DNA of 64,000 bases, taken from the NCBI GenBank assembly GCA_905183005.1, contig CAJJDO010000050.1:203851-267850 (forward strand), read 5' to 3'. Source of the stretch: Paramecium pentaurelia (taxonomy: Eukaryota; Ciliophora; Oligohymenophorea; Peniculida; Parameciidae). A model generated the notes under the pieces. It did no database searches. It saw only the letters and a program-made list of their open reading frames with translations, and had not been told where the DNA came from. A program made the translations under genes and the position numbers. Shown in pieces: positions 11,240 through 22,321 of this stretch. Positions within the stretch are counted from its first letter, which is position 1. Every line of letters starts with the position of its first letter.

Positions 11240-12105
11240 CTTAAATCTCTAGGAGAGTAATTAATTATCATACACAATGCTCTAAAAACAAGATTGAGGT
11301 ACAATCTTCTACTTTGAAAATTCATTAAAGAAGATAAGCTATTAAACTTATTATAGATTATATCTAGTATTAGTATTCACATCAAGCAAATGCGATAGCA
11401 AATCCTTAGCTTAAGTTGAAATGGAACTATTTTCATATCGAATTTGAATTTGATCTGCATTGAATCCTATTACTTTTAATAAAGTACAATTCCAAAACCC
11501 TAAACATCATATTATTAGTATGTCCTTGATTTCCTAAACCTCAGGTTTTAAATAATCAATGGTTCTGCATTGTGAGAATTACAGTCCATCATTTATAGTT
11601 GATAATCCAAAGTCTATAAGTTTGATATATCCTTTCTAAAATAAGTTATTTTAAGGCTTTGAGAATCTCTGTATACTATACTATTTTAATTTAGACATTC
11701 TAAAGATAATAATATCTAGGCAGCATAAAACTTGGCTATTTCCTCTGAAAATTTTTCATTTTGTTTCAAATAATATAATAGTTCACCTTTACTTATATAT
11801 TCCCCGACCAAAGTTTCTATCAAGTTTGAAAAGTTTTATTTAATTTAACAAAGAAAGGACTGTCCAAAATTTCAAATAATTACTTCATCCATTTAGATTT
11901 ATCATGTTAATTATCTTCATAGCGTATAATAATTAATCTATTAATATATTCAAATTGTAATTACTATTCTATTTATGTTAAATTAATATCACTTTGCCAA
12001 ATCCTCTTCTTCCTATATGCTTTTTAGAATTGATGAAGTGTTTTAATCATTCAATTTCTTAAATGCATAAAAATCATGAGAAATAGGGTTTCTGATTTGC
12101 ATTCT
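11240..12105 (-). pseudogene. Decayed AGC/PKA-like protein kinase
   Basis: Kinase landmarks appear in order but in different frames. There is a glycine loop (GRRGFGKV), EYISKGELLYYL, a damaged catalytic loop reading VYRDSQSLK where YRDLKPEN is expected, and a KLIDFGLS activation segment. A PKA-like tail (TRYNLQQV...FFNEF) follows. At least three frame changes and a TGA separate them, and no short introns repair the catalytic loop or the region after DFG. The landmarks fit the AGC family (PKA/PKG). I read it as a pseudogene left from a duplicated kinase. The start near 12105 is approximate, as is the lower end. Confidence 0.7.
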
Positions 12106-12177
12106 TTATGATGATATTTAATGCTTTTGTTTACCATTTAAACTAATTATATTTATATATAATTTAATTAAATAACT

Positions 12178-12475
12178 ATGACTGATCAAACAGATATAAA
12201 AAGAATAAATGTATACATTCCCTTCATTGAAATTTATCTTCAATTAGAAATTAAGATTACTAGTAAGCTTCAATAATTGGCAGAGATTATTCATTAAGTT
12301 ACTAGCAATGATAATGAATTGAATATATTTAGGTAATCCTTTAAATATATTTATTTGATTTAAATTTAGAGGAGAATTACTTGGTATGAATCAAGTGATA
12401 GCTTAAATACAAGGAATTACTTCGGGTGATCCAAAATGCTATTTAACAGCATATGCTGAAATGACTGGTGCATGA
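12178..12475 (+). CDS. Small conserved-looking hypothetical protein
   Basis: Two exons (12178-12332, 12370-12475) encode 86 residues. The intron, GTAATCC...TTTAG, is 37 nt, the longest accepted in this window, and removing it restores the frame at RGELLGMNQV. The product begins MTDQTDIKRINVYIPFI, is mostly helical and lacks a signal peptide or membrane span. No family is recognised. It could be a small subunit of a larger complex, but I cannot assign it. Confidence 0.5.
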
Positions 12476-12548
12476 TTCATGTTAAATTCTATAATTAACA
12501 ATAAAAATCACATTTATATTAAAATTATGTTTATTTAGAATTAAATAA

Positions 12549-14001
12549 TCAAGCAAAATAGTTGTCAATTTTATTCTACAGCCATTAATAAAATTCTGGA
12601 TTTTCTTATGTTTTCTTATACCAAGGATATTTCTCAAAACTTTTAGTGTATTTCACAATTTTCTCAATAAGTTAAAAAGCGAACTAATTAAAAATATATA
12701 AAAATACTTTTCTTGCAATTAATGCTACTAACCATGTTGGTACAAAAGACAATTATGGATTAGAATTATTGACAGCTTTAATTTTACATCTTGTTTTATT
12801 GATTGGAGTTATTTAAAAGATGTAATAATTTAATTGCAATCTTACATTCTTTGATTTATTAAGTTATAAATTATAGTAATCTAGAAATTATTGATCTTAA
12901 TCGATTGATTTACATAAGAACAAAATAGTTCCATTTTCTTCTAATCTATCTATACCTTATCCTAAAAATATTGTCTCTCTATTAGAAATAACTGGAAAAT
13001 ATAATTAACTCAGACAAACCTTCTTTGTCTTTGATATTGTTTTTATTGTTGTTGCATGATTACAAAAAGGAACATATTCTGAAAATAATTCCACTTCTGT
13101 AATCAATGACATGAGCTTAGCACAATCTGCTTCTATTTCTGCTTCCATTAATAAAGAGACTGTAGATGATTTAGGTGGAAATTTATAAGAAATACTAATT
13201 CCATGACTTTTTTTATCCAATGTCCATCCACTTGAATCCAGTTCTATTAAATTTTTCATCATAAATTCATATGAACTCTCTATTACAGATAATTTGATTA
13301 TCTAATCTTAAGAGAGTTAACTTCTATCTATTTATTATATAGTTTAATATGCCTAGAATATGTAAGAACAATACTTTATCCAATTTGGAGTCATTATCAT
13401 AATTTAATACAATATTATACAGTTCTTGGCAAGAGGGAACAAATTGAATCTCTGAAAGAATTTATTGATTTTCAATTTATAAAATATTAGTTTCTTGGGC
13501 CGAAAATACTATATTAGTTTAACTATTAAGAATTTAGGGAGTTAGTAATTCTTATTATTTTCTTTTTTCTCTCTCAGTGTGTGTTTAAAAATTCTTCAAT
13601 TATTATGGTCGTGGTGGAAAGTGTTCTAAAGCGCATTCACTAACCAAAATACTTACAGTCCCTATAGAAATCAAAAAATTTGATCATTTATTCATTGGTG
13701 TCAAGATCATTGATTAAATCAGTAAGTTGTTCCTTATAAGAATATTTAAGAATGTTCTTACTTTATCAAAACCTTATATGCACACTAATTTTTCTCTTCC
13801 AATCACATAAATCTGATAAGCTTCATAGAAGTCATCTCTATTTTAGTACTATTTATGAATTAGCTGTATCTACAACAAATATTTGATAAAACATACGAAT
13901 TTTTAAAGATCAGATTTCAATTCTTCATAAGTTAATTTATCGAAGAAATTACATTAGAATTCATTTGCAATAATCGAATCAATTTTATTTGAGTTAGACA
14001 T
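12549..14001 (-). CDS. START-domain lipid-transfer-like protein
   Basis: Four exons (14001-13762, 13732-13657, 13625-13375, 13352-12549) give 456 codons; introns are 29, 31 and 22 nt, and the first ends AAG. The C-terminal half, starting near YEFMMKNLIELDSSGWTL, has the START/polyketide-cyclase pattern. An amphipathic strand region is followed by MEAEIEADCAKLMSLITEVELFSEYV cut short as EVELFSEYVPFCNHA, then the closing helix near FVPTWLVALIARKVF. START folds bind a single lipid in a hydrophobic tunnel. The N-terminal 200 residues have no known domain. Its partner or lipid cannot be told. All exon phases close exactly. Confidence 0.7.
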
Positions 14002-15108
14002 CTTAGTAATTTATTTATTCTAAATTATTAGATATTTAAGGGATTATTTTTATAATTTTTTACATAATTAGTTTAATGTTGTATTTTACAAAGTTTATAT
14101 ATTTATTAAGTAAGAAAAAGTTGAATAAAAAGGTGAATTTATAAGAGCTTTATAATTCAATTTCATAAAATATAATCAAATGTAATAAATGATAACATAT
14201 AATTTATGTAAATAATATATTTGTATAAATAATTATTGTCATTTTTTTGCAATCAAAAAATTGTTCAGAAATATAAACATACTAAAAATTATATTTCAGA
14301 ATTAATTTTTTAAATATAAGAATTAAATATCAATCAAGAATATTAAGTAAATTCTTACAAGAATTTTTATTCTGAAATCATAATTTTAAGCTTTCTATTT
14401 TCTCAAATTTATAGTATTAAAAGGAAATTAAAATTATATCCAGCAGTAATATTAATGAAAACAATTAAAATTTCTAAAAATAGAATAATATGAAAATCAT
14501 TTCAAAAATTTTGGAAGCATTTTTTGATTTTTTAAAATATTTATGTATTAATATATAACAGTGCTATTTAATAATAAATAATTAATTATAAATAAAATAC
14601 ATTATATATTTTCAGCATTCAATTATTTTAGTTAATTAAAAATTATTATTCAAAAATAATTATATTCATAAAAAAAAATTCTTATAAATCTTAGACAATT
14701 AGATTTGACAAATAATTACAATGATTTACTTTTAGACCTTTTCATATTTTAATAAAATTATTTGCAAGTCTCTTAATTTATCAAATAGACTTTCTCATAA
14801 TTTTTAAATTAAAATATTATTTTTCAAATATATATTAATGGAAATAGATATATCACATAATATAGACCTCTAAAATAGATAGAATCAGGTTGGATAAAAT
14901 AGGTTTTAGTATTTTTAAATGAATCCTATAAGTACAATCTTAGAAAAATCAAAAAAATATATCAAAAATTTAATTCTACTAACAAAAGTCTAATAATATC
15001 AATCATGAATCTAATGTTTCCATTAAATTTATGATCTTTCAATAATTATTCTTCAAGAATTTATAAATATATATAAATATGTATTAAGGATCAAATTTTT
15101 TTAATTTA
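14002..15108. other. Gene-free A/T-rich stretch
   Basis: About 1.1 kb of very A/T-rich sequence between two minus-strand genes. Frames are short and of low complexity. It must hold the promoter of the START gene, but no motif stands out. Confidence 0.5.
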
Positions 15109-15792
15109 TCAATTCTTTGATCCGAACCAGATTGAGTTGAATCTGAAGTAGGGTTCAAGTTCAACTTTGTTTTCTTCTAAAAATGTTTTTCCCCATTAAA
15201 GATTGCCAAAGAAAATTTGAGAAATTTGTTTGAGTTATTAACAATTTTTTAATGAATTTTCTAAGGTTTGTTTACAAGCCTTTTCTGGTTTAGTAGCTAA
15301 GAACTTCTTAATGTCTGCATTTTGTAATACACTAGAGTCAAAGTTGGAGACTAAATATAAGAAAAATAAGATACTTATAAACTATTTTAGGGCTCTAGTA
15401 TAATTTTTAGGAATATTTTTGCTTTCACCAGGTAACATATGCACTTCCTTTTTTGATATTAGTTTCTTTATTTGAGGTATTTCTTTTTCCTATTAAGCTG
15501 ATATCTTTTCTAGTGCAGTATCTATTGAGGGCTTCATTTTTCCGCTATAAAGGTTTTTTATTTTCGTAGTGCCAGAGCATACTTCAAAATTTTCTTCAGA
15601 CTCTTGAACTATTATTTCTTTCTAAATTATTTAAAATAAAATAAATACCTTTGCAGGATAAATTGGATATTAGTCAGATTCTGACATCCATCTATATTCA
15701 TTCTCACTTCTTAAAGGGGAATTACAGTAAGAGACAACAGGGGAATTGAAGTAAGAGTCACATCCAAATAAAATTTGGGGCTTCGAAAACAT
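15109..15792 (-). CDS. KNIPKNY-family hypothetical protein
   Basis: Three exons (15792-15649, 15621-15375, 15350-15109) with introns of 27 and 24 nt, both GTAT...TTTAG, give 210 codons. The middle contains GESKNIPKNYTRALKQFI, matching the block DSKNIPKNYCKAI in the plus-strand gene at 6032. The region after it is helical in both. The N-terminus (MFSKPQILFGCDSYF) shows no signal peptide. The protein is probably cytosolic or nuclear and specific to these ciliates. Function unknown; the shared motif is the only functional lead. Confidence 0.65.
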
Positions 15793-15990
15793 TAAATTTT
15801 ATTATTATTTATGTTTTTGATAATAATAATCAATTATGCTTAAATATAATTTTATGCCCAATAAATTCTTAATTCGTCATTTAATTTATTAATGTGAAAG
15901 AAAAAACTTTATAATCCCGGTAAATCCTTATGGGAAAATTAATAAAATTTAAATCTCTTAATAATTAGATAAATAAGTAAATTAAATACC

Positions 15991-16530
15991 ATGGGATCAC
16001 TCTTTACAAAATTATATTCATCTTTGTTCAATAAAAAATAGATTAGATTAATAATGATCGGATTAGATGCAGTAGGAAAAACAACTATACTTTATAGATT
16101 AAATTTGAATTAAGAATTAAAAGCCCCTATCCCAACTATTGGATTTAATGTTGAAAAAATTAATTTTTAAAATATATAATTTACTTGTTTCGATATAGGA
16201 GGTGGATATAAAATAAGATTATTATGGAAATAATATATAGAAGAAGGCACAGGAATAATTTTTATAATAGATTCATCTGATCCAAATAGATTACCAGAAG
16301 CAAAATAGGAGTTAATGAGGTTTCTTAATGAGAATGAAACAAAAGGGGCACCATTATTAGTTTTAGCTAATAAGTAAGATATTGCTAAATTTACTGTTGA
16401 TGAGTTAAAACAATTTTTGGATCTTCCATATCAAAATAGATAATGTTATATATAACCTTGTTGTGCTAAAACTGGAGAAGGACTTTACGAAGGTTTGAGC
16501 TGGTTAACAAGAATATACAATTCCAAATGA
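15991..16530 (+). CDS. ARF/ARL-like small GTPase lacking the catalytic Gln
   Basis: A 179-codon intronless frame starting MGSLFTKLYSSLF, with Gly2 for N-myristoylation and an amphipathic helix. The boxes are GLDAVGKT (P-loop), IPTIGFNVE (switch 1), DIGGGYKIRLLW (switch 2), NKQD (G4) and CAK (G5). ARF proteins have GGQ in switch 2, where Gln positions the attacking water. Here it is GGG, so intrinsic and GAP-stimulated hydrolysis should be poor if the rule holds. The Trp before it is also replaced (FDIGG for WDVGG). It probably acts on Golgi or endosomal membranes. Length and all other boxes are normal, so it looks functional. Confidence 0.9.
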
Positions 16531-16855
16531 TAATATTAGTTTATAGAATTATATTTACACATAAAAATAAATTAAGAGAATGAATTAAAAAATAACAGAA
16601 TAATAGTATTTATTTAAATCAGAGTTCAATATTAAATCTAATTTAAGAATTTGTTTTAAATTATATAATATGCAGTAATTAGTATTTTAAAAAGTTAAGT
16701 AAAATCTCATTAAATTAAATCAAATATATAAAAATTTATAGATAATATATTATTATATTCAAATGATTAATAGTTAATTATTTAATCTAATTTTTAGATT
16801 TCTTTCATTTTTATAATTAAGCATTGAAATTACTTGATATATATTATAAATAAAA
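16531..16855. other. Spacer upstream of the MAP kinase
   Basis: 325 bp of A/T-rich sequence; no gene or motif seen. Confidence 0.5.
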
Positions 16856-18058
16856 ATGAGATAAAATGATAAACATCCTATCAAATCAAAAATTCCTGTT
16901 GCAAAAGGCAAACATGCTTTTGAATGTGGCGGTTAAAGTATTTTCTTAATATTTAGGTCAGACATTTGTGGTGGATGAGAAATATGAATTCATTAAGTAA
17001 ATAGGATAAGGAGCTTATGGTGTAGTATGCTCTGCTAAAAATAAAAAGAACGGATAGATGGTTGCAGTTAAGAAAGTATATTATATAATTAGTTAAGATT
17101 CCAAATGCATTTGAAGATTTAGTGGATGCTAAAAGAATAGTGAGGGAGATTAAATTGCTTAGTAATTCAAATTTGCTATTTTTAGAGTTTTTTGATCATG
17201 AGAACATTATTTCCTTAGTTGATTTACCTAGACCAGAGTCAAAAACAGGATTCAATGATATTTATATAATAACAGACTTAATGGGCACAGATTTGCATAA
17301 AGTCATTTATTCATCATAAGCTTTGACAGATGAACATATTTAATATTTTGCATATCAAATGTTAAGAGGGTTACTATATATACATACAGCAAATGTTATA
17401 CATAGAGATTTAAAACCTAGCAATATCCTTTTGAATAAAGATTGCGACTTGAAAATTTGTGATTTAGGATTAGCCAGAGGTTATGAAACTGAGGAGGAAT
17501 TTAAAACTGAATATGTGATAACAAGATGGTATAGAGCACCAGAAGTTATTTTGAATGCATCTGAATATACAAAAGCAGTTGACATTTATGCAGCAGGATG
17601 TATTATAGCAGAACTTTTAGGTCGTACTCCATTGTTTCCAGGTAATTATTAAATTAATTAATAAAGGTGAGGACTATTTAGATTAAGTATAAAGAATTAT
17701 TTCAGTCTTAGGAACACCTACTCCTGATGATATGAAATATATTGGAAATCCAAATGCTATAAACTATATAAAAAGTTTACCTAAACGAACAAAATAGTCA
17801 TTTACTTAACTATATCCTAAAGCTAATCCAAAAGTTTGTGAATTATTAACTAAGATGATTACATTTAATCCAGATAAAAGATACACTGTTGAATAATGTT
17901 TGGAACATGATTATTTTGATGGATTACATAATCCAGAAGCTGAACCTAGATGTGACAAAGTATTTGATTGGAGTTGGGATAATTTTGAATTAAAAAGAGA
18001 AACTTTATAAAAAATGGTTTATGAAGAATCTTTATAATTTAATCCAGTCAAATTGTGA
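16856..18058 (+). CDS. MAP kinase, ERK type (TEY)
   Basis: Five exons (16856-16931, 16957-17075, 17098-17161, 17186-17641, 17667-18058), 368 codons. It shows a Gly-rich loop (GQGAYGVVCSA), VAVKK (about residue 65), the MAPK block IPNAFEDLVDAKR, HRDLKPSN (about 159), a DLG in place of DFG, and the activation-loop TEY at about 194-196 followed by VITRWYRAPE. The C-lobe insert LGRTPLFPG(G)EDYLDQ is intact. Introns are 25, 22, 24 and 25 nt; two of the four (17076-17097 and 17642-17666) end AAG, and the conserved protein proves them. It would be activated by dual phosphorylation of T and Y and act on Ser/Thr-Pro sites. Confidence 0.95.
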
Positions 18059-18681
18059 AATAACTATTAATATAAATTTTTATTTTTACTAAAGATCAAA
18101 TATTTTTTGAATCCAATATTTCTATCTATTCCTATTTTATATAATTAATATCTTTTTACTTATTCTTAAAATTATACTATACACTAATAAATACTTTATA
18201 TTATTTTTCATATAACAAAAATGATTATCTATTATCTTTTTAGTAATTCTTAAATTAAATTATCTCAAAAATATCTATTTATAAGTGAAACTTAAATAAA
18301 TAATCCTTTTATTGATAAGAAAAAATTAATTATCAAAAGTCTTCATATTTTAATTTATAATTTTGTTTAAAAAATAGTTTTCCTATTTTTTTTTTATTTT
18401 TTTTGTGATAAAATTATTATAGAATAATCTAAATAAATATTAGAAAAAATCTAAATATTTAGCACTTAATCCATATTTAATTTTCTATTATAGTACTAAT
18501 ATAATTTAGATTTGACCAAAATACTATCTGAATTATATCGTGATGTAGATATACTATTTTTTGTATATCAAATAAAATTTTAAGCTCTAAATTTTCTTTT
18601 TTATAAATAGAATAAACAAAATAAGAAGTAATCTTCATTTAAAATCAATTATTGATTACTTATATCCATAAATATGCTAAT
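18059..18681. other. Intergenic stretch
   Basis: About 620 bp of A/T-rich sequence with homopolymer runs; nothing supported. Confidence 0.5.
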
Positions 18682-18951
18682 ATGATTAAATCATTTTAGA
18701 TTATTTAGATCCATTATTTGATTGAAAAAGAAAAAATAGTTGTCAAATATAATTATCATTATTTATAAATTCAAGGCAAATCTATAAAATATAAGATAGT
18801 AGCAATTAATTAAACTTTTGAGTATTATAGGATTTTGGATCAAAAAGATGTAGAATATGAGATTCAATTGATGATTGGACTTATTATTTTAGAATTTATT
18901 TAAGGCATGACCAAAATATCAATATATTTTATTACAATTAAATAAAAATGA
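18682..18951 (+). CDS. Possible 89-codon ORF joined by ATGA to the next gene
   Basis: ATG 18682 opens MIKSFQIIQIHYLIEKEKIV and runs to TGA 18949-18951, whose first bases overlap the ATG of the membrane-protein gene (ATGA). After the TGA the same frame continues straight into that gene's main exon. No donor site exists that could splice the TGA away. It may be a separate small gene, an N-terminal part lost by a point mutation, or chance. The composition looks coding (QTFEYYRILDQKDVEYEIQ) but no family is recognised. Confidence 0.3.
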
Positions 18952-19524
18952 GAGAGTAACAACATTTTCTAATTTAGTTTACAATCCGAATTGAGAACTC
19001 TTTATATCAAATTAGGCATTTTCTATGTGTTTTTAATATTTGATTTAATTTGGTCATCCTTCATTGAGCCAACGACAATGAATCAAATATCTTAAGATAA
19101 TAAGGAAGGATAAACCTAAATTTTATGGATGAGTTCCGTCCACATAATTATAACAGGTATAATTTTTGTATTATTCTGCACTTTGATGTGGTAGACATAG
19201 CCACTAAAGTTGGGAATGATTAAACTCTTAATTAAGTATTCAAGCTTTTCTATATTTAGAGATTTTATGTATGTTTTTTTAATTAGTGGGGCTATGCTTA
19301 TTATTGTTGTAATTGAAAGAGTGGCTATATTCATAACTAATACGAAATCAAATGCAATTGTATCTGAAATAATTTAATCGAATTGGTCCAGTTTTTTTTA
19401 TTAATTATTTTATTTTATCAGATATCTTTTGAGACCACTCTACATTTTTGTGATGCTGCATGGTTCTATGAAAATTACAAAACCTTATTATCACATGAGA
19501 AATCCAGAACTTTTCATAAATTGA
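18948..19524 (+). CDS. Four-span membrane protein
   Basis: A short first exon (18948-18955), a 22-nt intron (GTAACAAC...TTTAG) and a second exon to TGA 19522-19524 give 184 codons starting MRDLQSELRTLYIKLG. Hydrophobic spans are LGIFYVFLIFDLIW, IIITGIIFVLFCTLMW, FMYVFLISGAMLIIVVI and FIRYLLRPLYIFVML. Loops are short and the tail is polar. No transporter or receptor signature is recognised. The neighbouring upstream ORF is in the same frame up to a TGA, so the true N-terminus may be longer. Confidence 0.55.
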
Positions 19525-20231
19525 AATCTAAATTATGTAGTGAATTATAAATTTAACATATAAATAATTATGTTGTAATTTTGGTATTTTCCTACTCCAA
19601 AATTTTATACTCTTCCTAATCACCTAAATAAAATATAAAAAAAATATATAGATCTAGTTAGTGTTATCTTAAATTTTGATTTGTATTTTTAAAACAAAAT
19701 GTTAAAATATTCAGGAATTTTATTTTCAAAAATATCTTAAATATATTTTAAGTCAACTATCAAATTTTAAGGAATCAAATAGATAACATTTTTTAAATAT
19801 GGAATTAAATTTTCAAAGGTTTATACTTAGGATATTATCTATTTTAATTTAATTATTAAAACTATATTGAATGCCTAAGATATCCTTATAAAAAATATAT
19901 TTTTAAGAAATATACATAGAATTTATTTATTATACATTAGATCATATCTTAACTGAAGCTATGATATAAAATAGATAAACAATTATTTTTTATTCTTTTT
20001 TTAAATATTTGATGAAGATTTATATTAATATGGATAGTAGAAATAATTTATTATTTAATATTTAATCTTAAAAGTTAAAATTAGATTATCTGAGAAAACA
20101 ATATCATCATAATTTAAGATTAGATACTTAAAATTCATTAAGGAAAGAGAGGCATAAAATGATAAATTGCATTTATACCCTTAAATAAAAATACATAGAA
20201 ATAAAGGTTTTATATATATTCAATTTCGTTA
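19525..20231. other. Convergent spacer
   Basis: About 700 bp A/T-rich sequence between convergent genes; only short low-complexity frames. Confidence 0.5.
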
Positions 20232-21602
20232 TCATCTACTAAACTATGAAAAAAAAGCAGCTTCTTTTGAAAATAGATTTTGTACAGCTTATGGATTAAT
20301 TCCATCATTTTTATAATTATCTGTAACTGATTCTTGTGGTGTCGCAAATGATTATTTAATATTGACTTTTTTTTTAGATTTTTAGTTTTATTATTTATTT
20401 CCATTTTATAGATTTTTTTATTATTATGCTTACTTCTTACTATTGTTAAGTTTATCATAGATGTATTCTTTGTACATTGCTTACCATACTAATTGTTTAC
20501 ATGCTTTTTCTTATTCACTAAGGATATATTCTTACTCATCTGATTCACTTAAAGAAGATAAAACTTCACAATCTTTTTATTCATTAACTGCTTCAGAAAA
20601 TGAAGTAGGATCTTCTTATTTTTAATTATTTTCTAATTTGTACACTTCAGGTTAAACCTTTAGTAATTCTATCATTTCTAATGCTTTTTTTAATGTGCTT
20701 TCTTCCAATTATTTAATCTCATCTTCTGTCAATCCTTTTCTCATTTCTTCCTCTTATTGTTTGATCCTTCTATATGAGGGAGGATCATTCACTGGTCCTG
20801 GGATTCCAGTTTCAATATTCTCAATTTATTCAAATTATTCTCTTGTCAATTAGGATAATCCTGTTTAATTAAATTCAGCTAATCTTTTTCTAATAGTTTC
20901 ATCACAAACTTAAACTGTTTTACAAACTTAAGAAGTTGATACATTTTCTCCATGAAATCTAGCAGATATTAACAATGCAGCACCACATAATGATGAAGGT
21001 CTTCTTCCATAAGCCATCCAATCTAACATCATTCTTTTAATTAATTTCATAGCTGTATCAACAATTTGCTTATGTTTATCTCGGCTAAGAATTATATTGA
21101 TTGAAATACCCTATTTCTAATAGTCTTACAAATTTAGGTATATAAATAGAAGGATCTAAATATTATAAACTTTTTGCTAATTGAACAATTTAAGGGACTT
21201 TAGCATCTAATTTTACAAATTTTAATAGTTTTAAATAACATTTTGCTACTTTTGTTGCAGACTCTTTCTTTATCAATTCTGAAATCTCTATAAGTAAGTA
21301 TGGGGCATTTTTGCATCTGAACCCAAAATATAATGCTTTGAAATTATTATAAATTCATTACCTGCACCAGCAAAATATTACCCATTTCTAATTGAATTTT
21401 CACTTTTATAGAATTTCAATAATCTTCTGGCTATTTCAAATGCCTCTTTGTACTCTTCATCAACAGCTAGCTCTTAATCTAATTATTTTAAGGTTTTCTC
21501 AGTTTCATGAGGTAATTAATCTTGATCCTAAAACCTAGTATCTTACTAGTGAGCCACTTTTCCACCATTTAAAAATTCTGCTTGTTCGTATAAGTCAGAC
21601 AT
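20232..21602 (-). CDS. BRF1: RNA polymerase III factor TFIIIB subunit BRF1, no zinc ribbon
   Basis: Three exons (21602-21362, 21335-21110, 21084-20232), 439 codons; the first intron (26 nt) ends AAG. Two cyclin-like repeats are visible. The first contains AALYFGFRCKNAPYLLIEISE; the second has GRRPSSLCGAALLISARFHG, then VCDETIRKRLAEF. These match BRF1/TFIIB core domains that bind TBP and the promoter. The C-terminal part carries the BRF1-specific block EQEYILSEQEKACKQLVW followed by QAMYKEYI. The usual N-terminal zinc ribbon is absent: the ORF opens with an acidic stretch at MSDLYEQAEF and no CxxC is seen upstream. Either the start is further away across an intron I missed or this copy is divergent. 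Confidence 0.85.
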
Positions 21603-22321
21603 TAATTAAATAAATATTAATTAAATAATCTTTTCTTTACAGCTTATCAATGTAATTTTAAGTATATCTATATGATTAAAAAATATCTAATCTATTAGAA
21701 TGATATACTCCAACATTATTGATTTATATCCCCTATAATTTAATTATAATGATTATGCTTATATCATCTTTAATATTAATATTAGTTGTAGACTTTAAAT
21801 ATTAAAGTAATACCTATTATCAATAAATTTGATAAATAACTTATATTATTTAATTGTAATTATTCATTTTATTTAATGATTATCACTCTTAGATAATTTG
21901 AATAAGACATAAACTTCTTATTATATATATAAATATATGATCATAATTTTAGTCATACTTTAACCAATAAGTAAAGAAGAATACTCAATTTAATTGAAGT
22001 AATCAAATATTCAAAATATAATTAATACAAACATTAGAATTACAAATTAATTACTAACTTTAGAGAGAAAAATGAGTATCTTGATAGATTCTTTTCTTTT
22101 TTTATATATATTGTTAATTTGTATGTTTTTTATTTGAATATTTAAAATAGACCTAGTTGTTCTATTATGTTTTTTGGAGAAACATTTGATCTGTAATGAA
22201 TGAATATATTTAATAAAGTAATTGATCATAAGGTAATGAACAATGAAAGAACCTTCAAATTTATAGTAAGAGATGCTTTAATTGTTGGCTGCAAATAGCT
22301 AAGATATAATAATTAATTATA
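21603..22321. other. Divergent promoter region
   Basis: About 720 bp between the BRF1 start and the kinase start. A short minus-strand frame (22229 down to about 22047) is low-complexity and unsupported. Confidence 0.45.

Noticed and set aside
20210..20458. Short minus-strand standard-code ORF at the BRF1 C-terminus
   Set aside because: Wrong frame; BRF1 reads through this stretch with TAA/TAG as Gln and ends at 20232.
22047..22229. Minus-strand 60-codon ORF upstream of the kinase
   Set aside because: Low-complexity Ile/Asn/Lys composition, no splice or family support.
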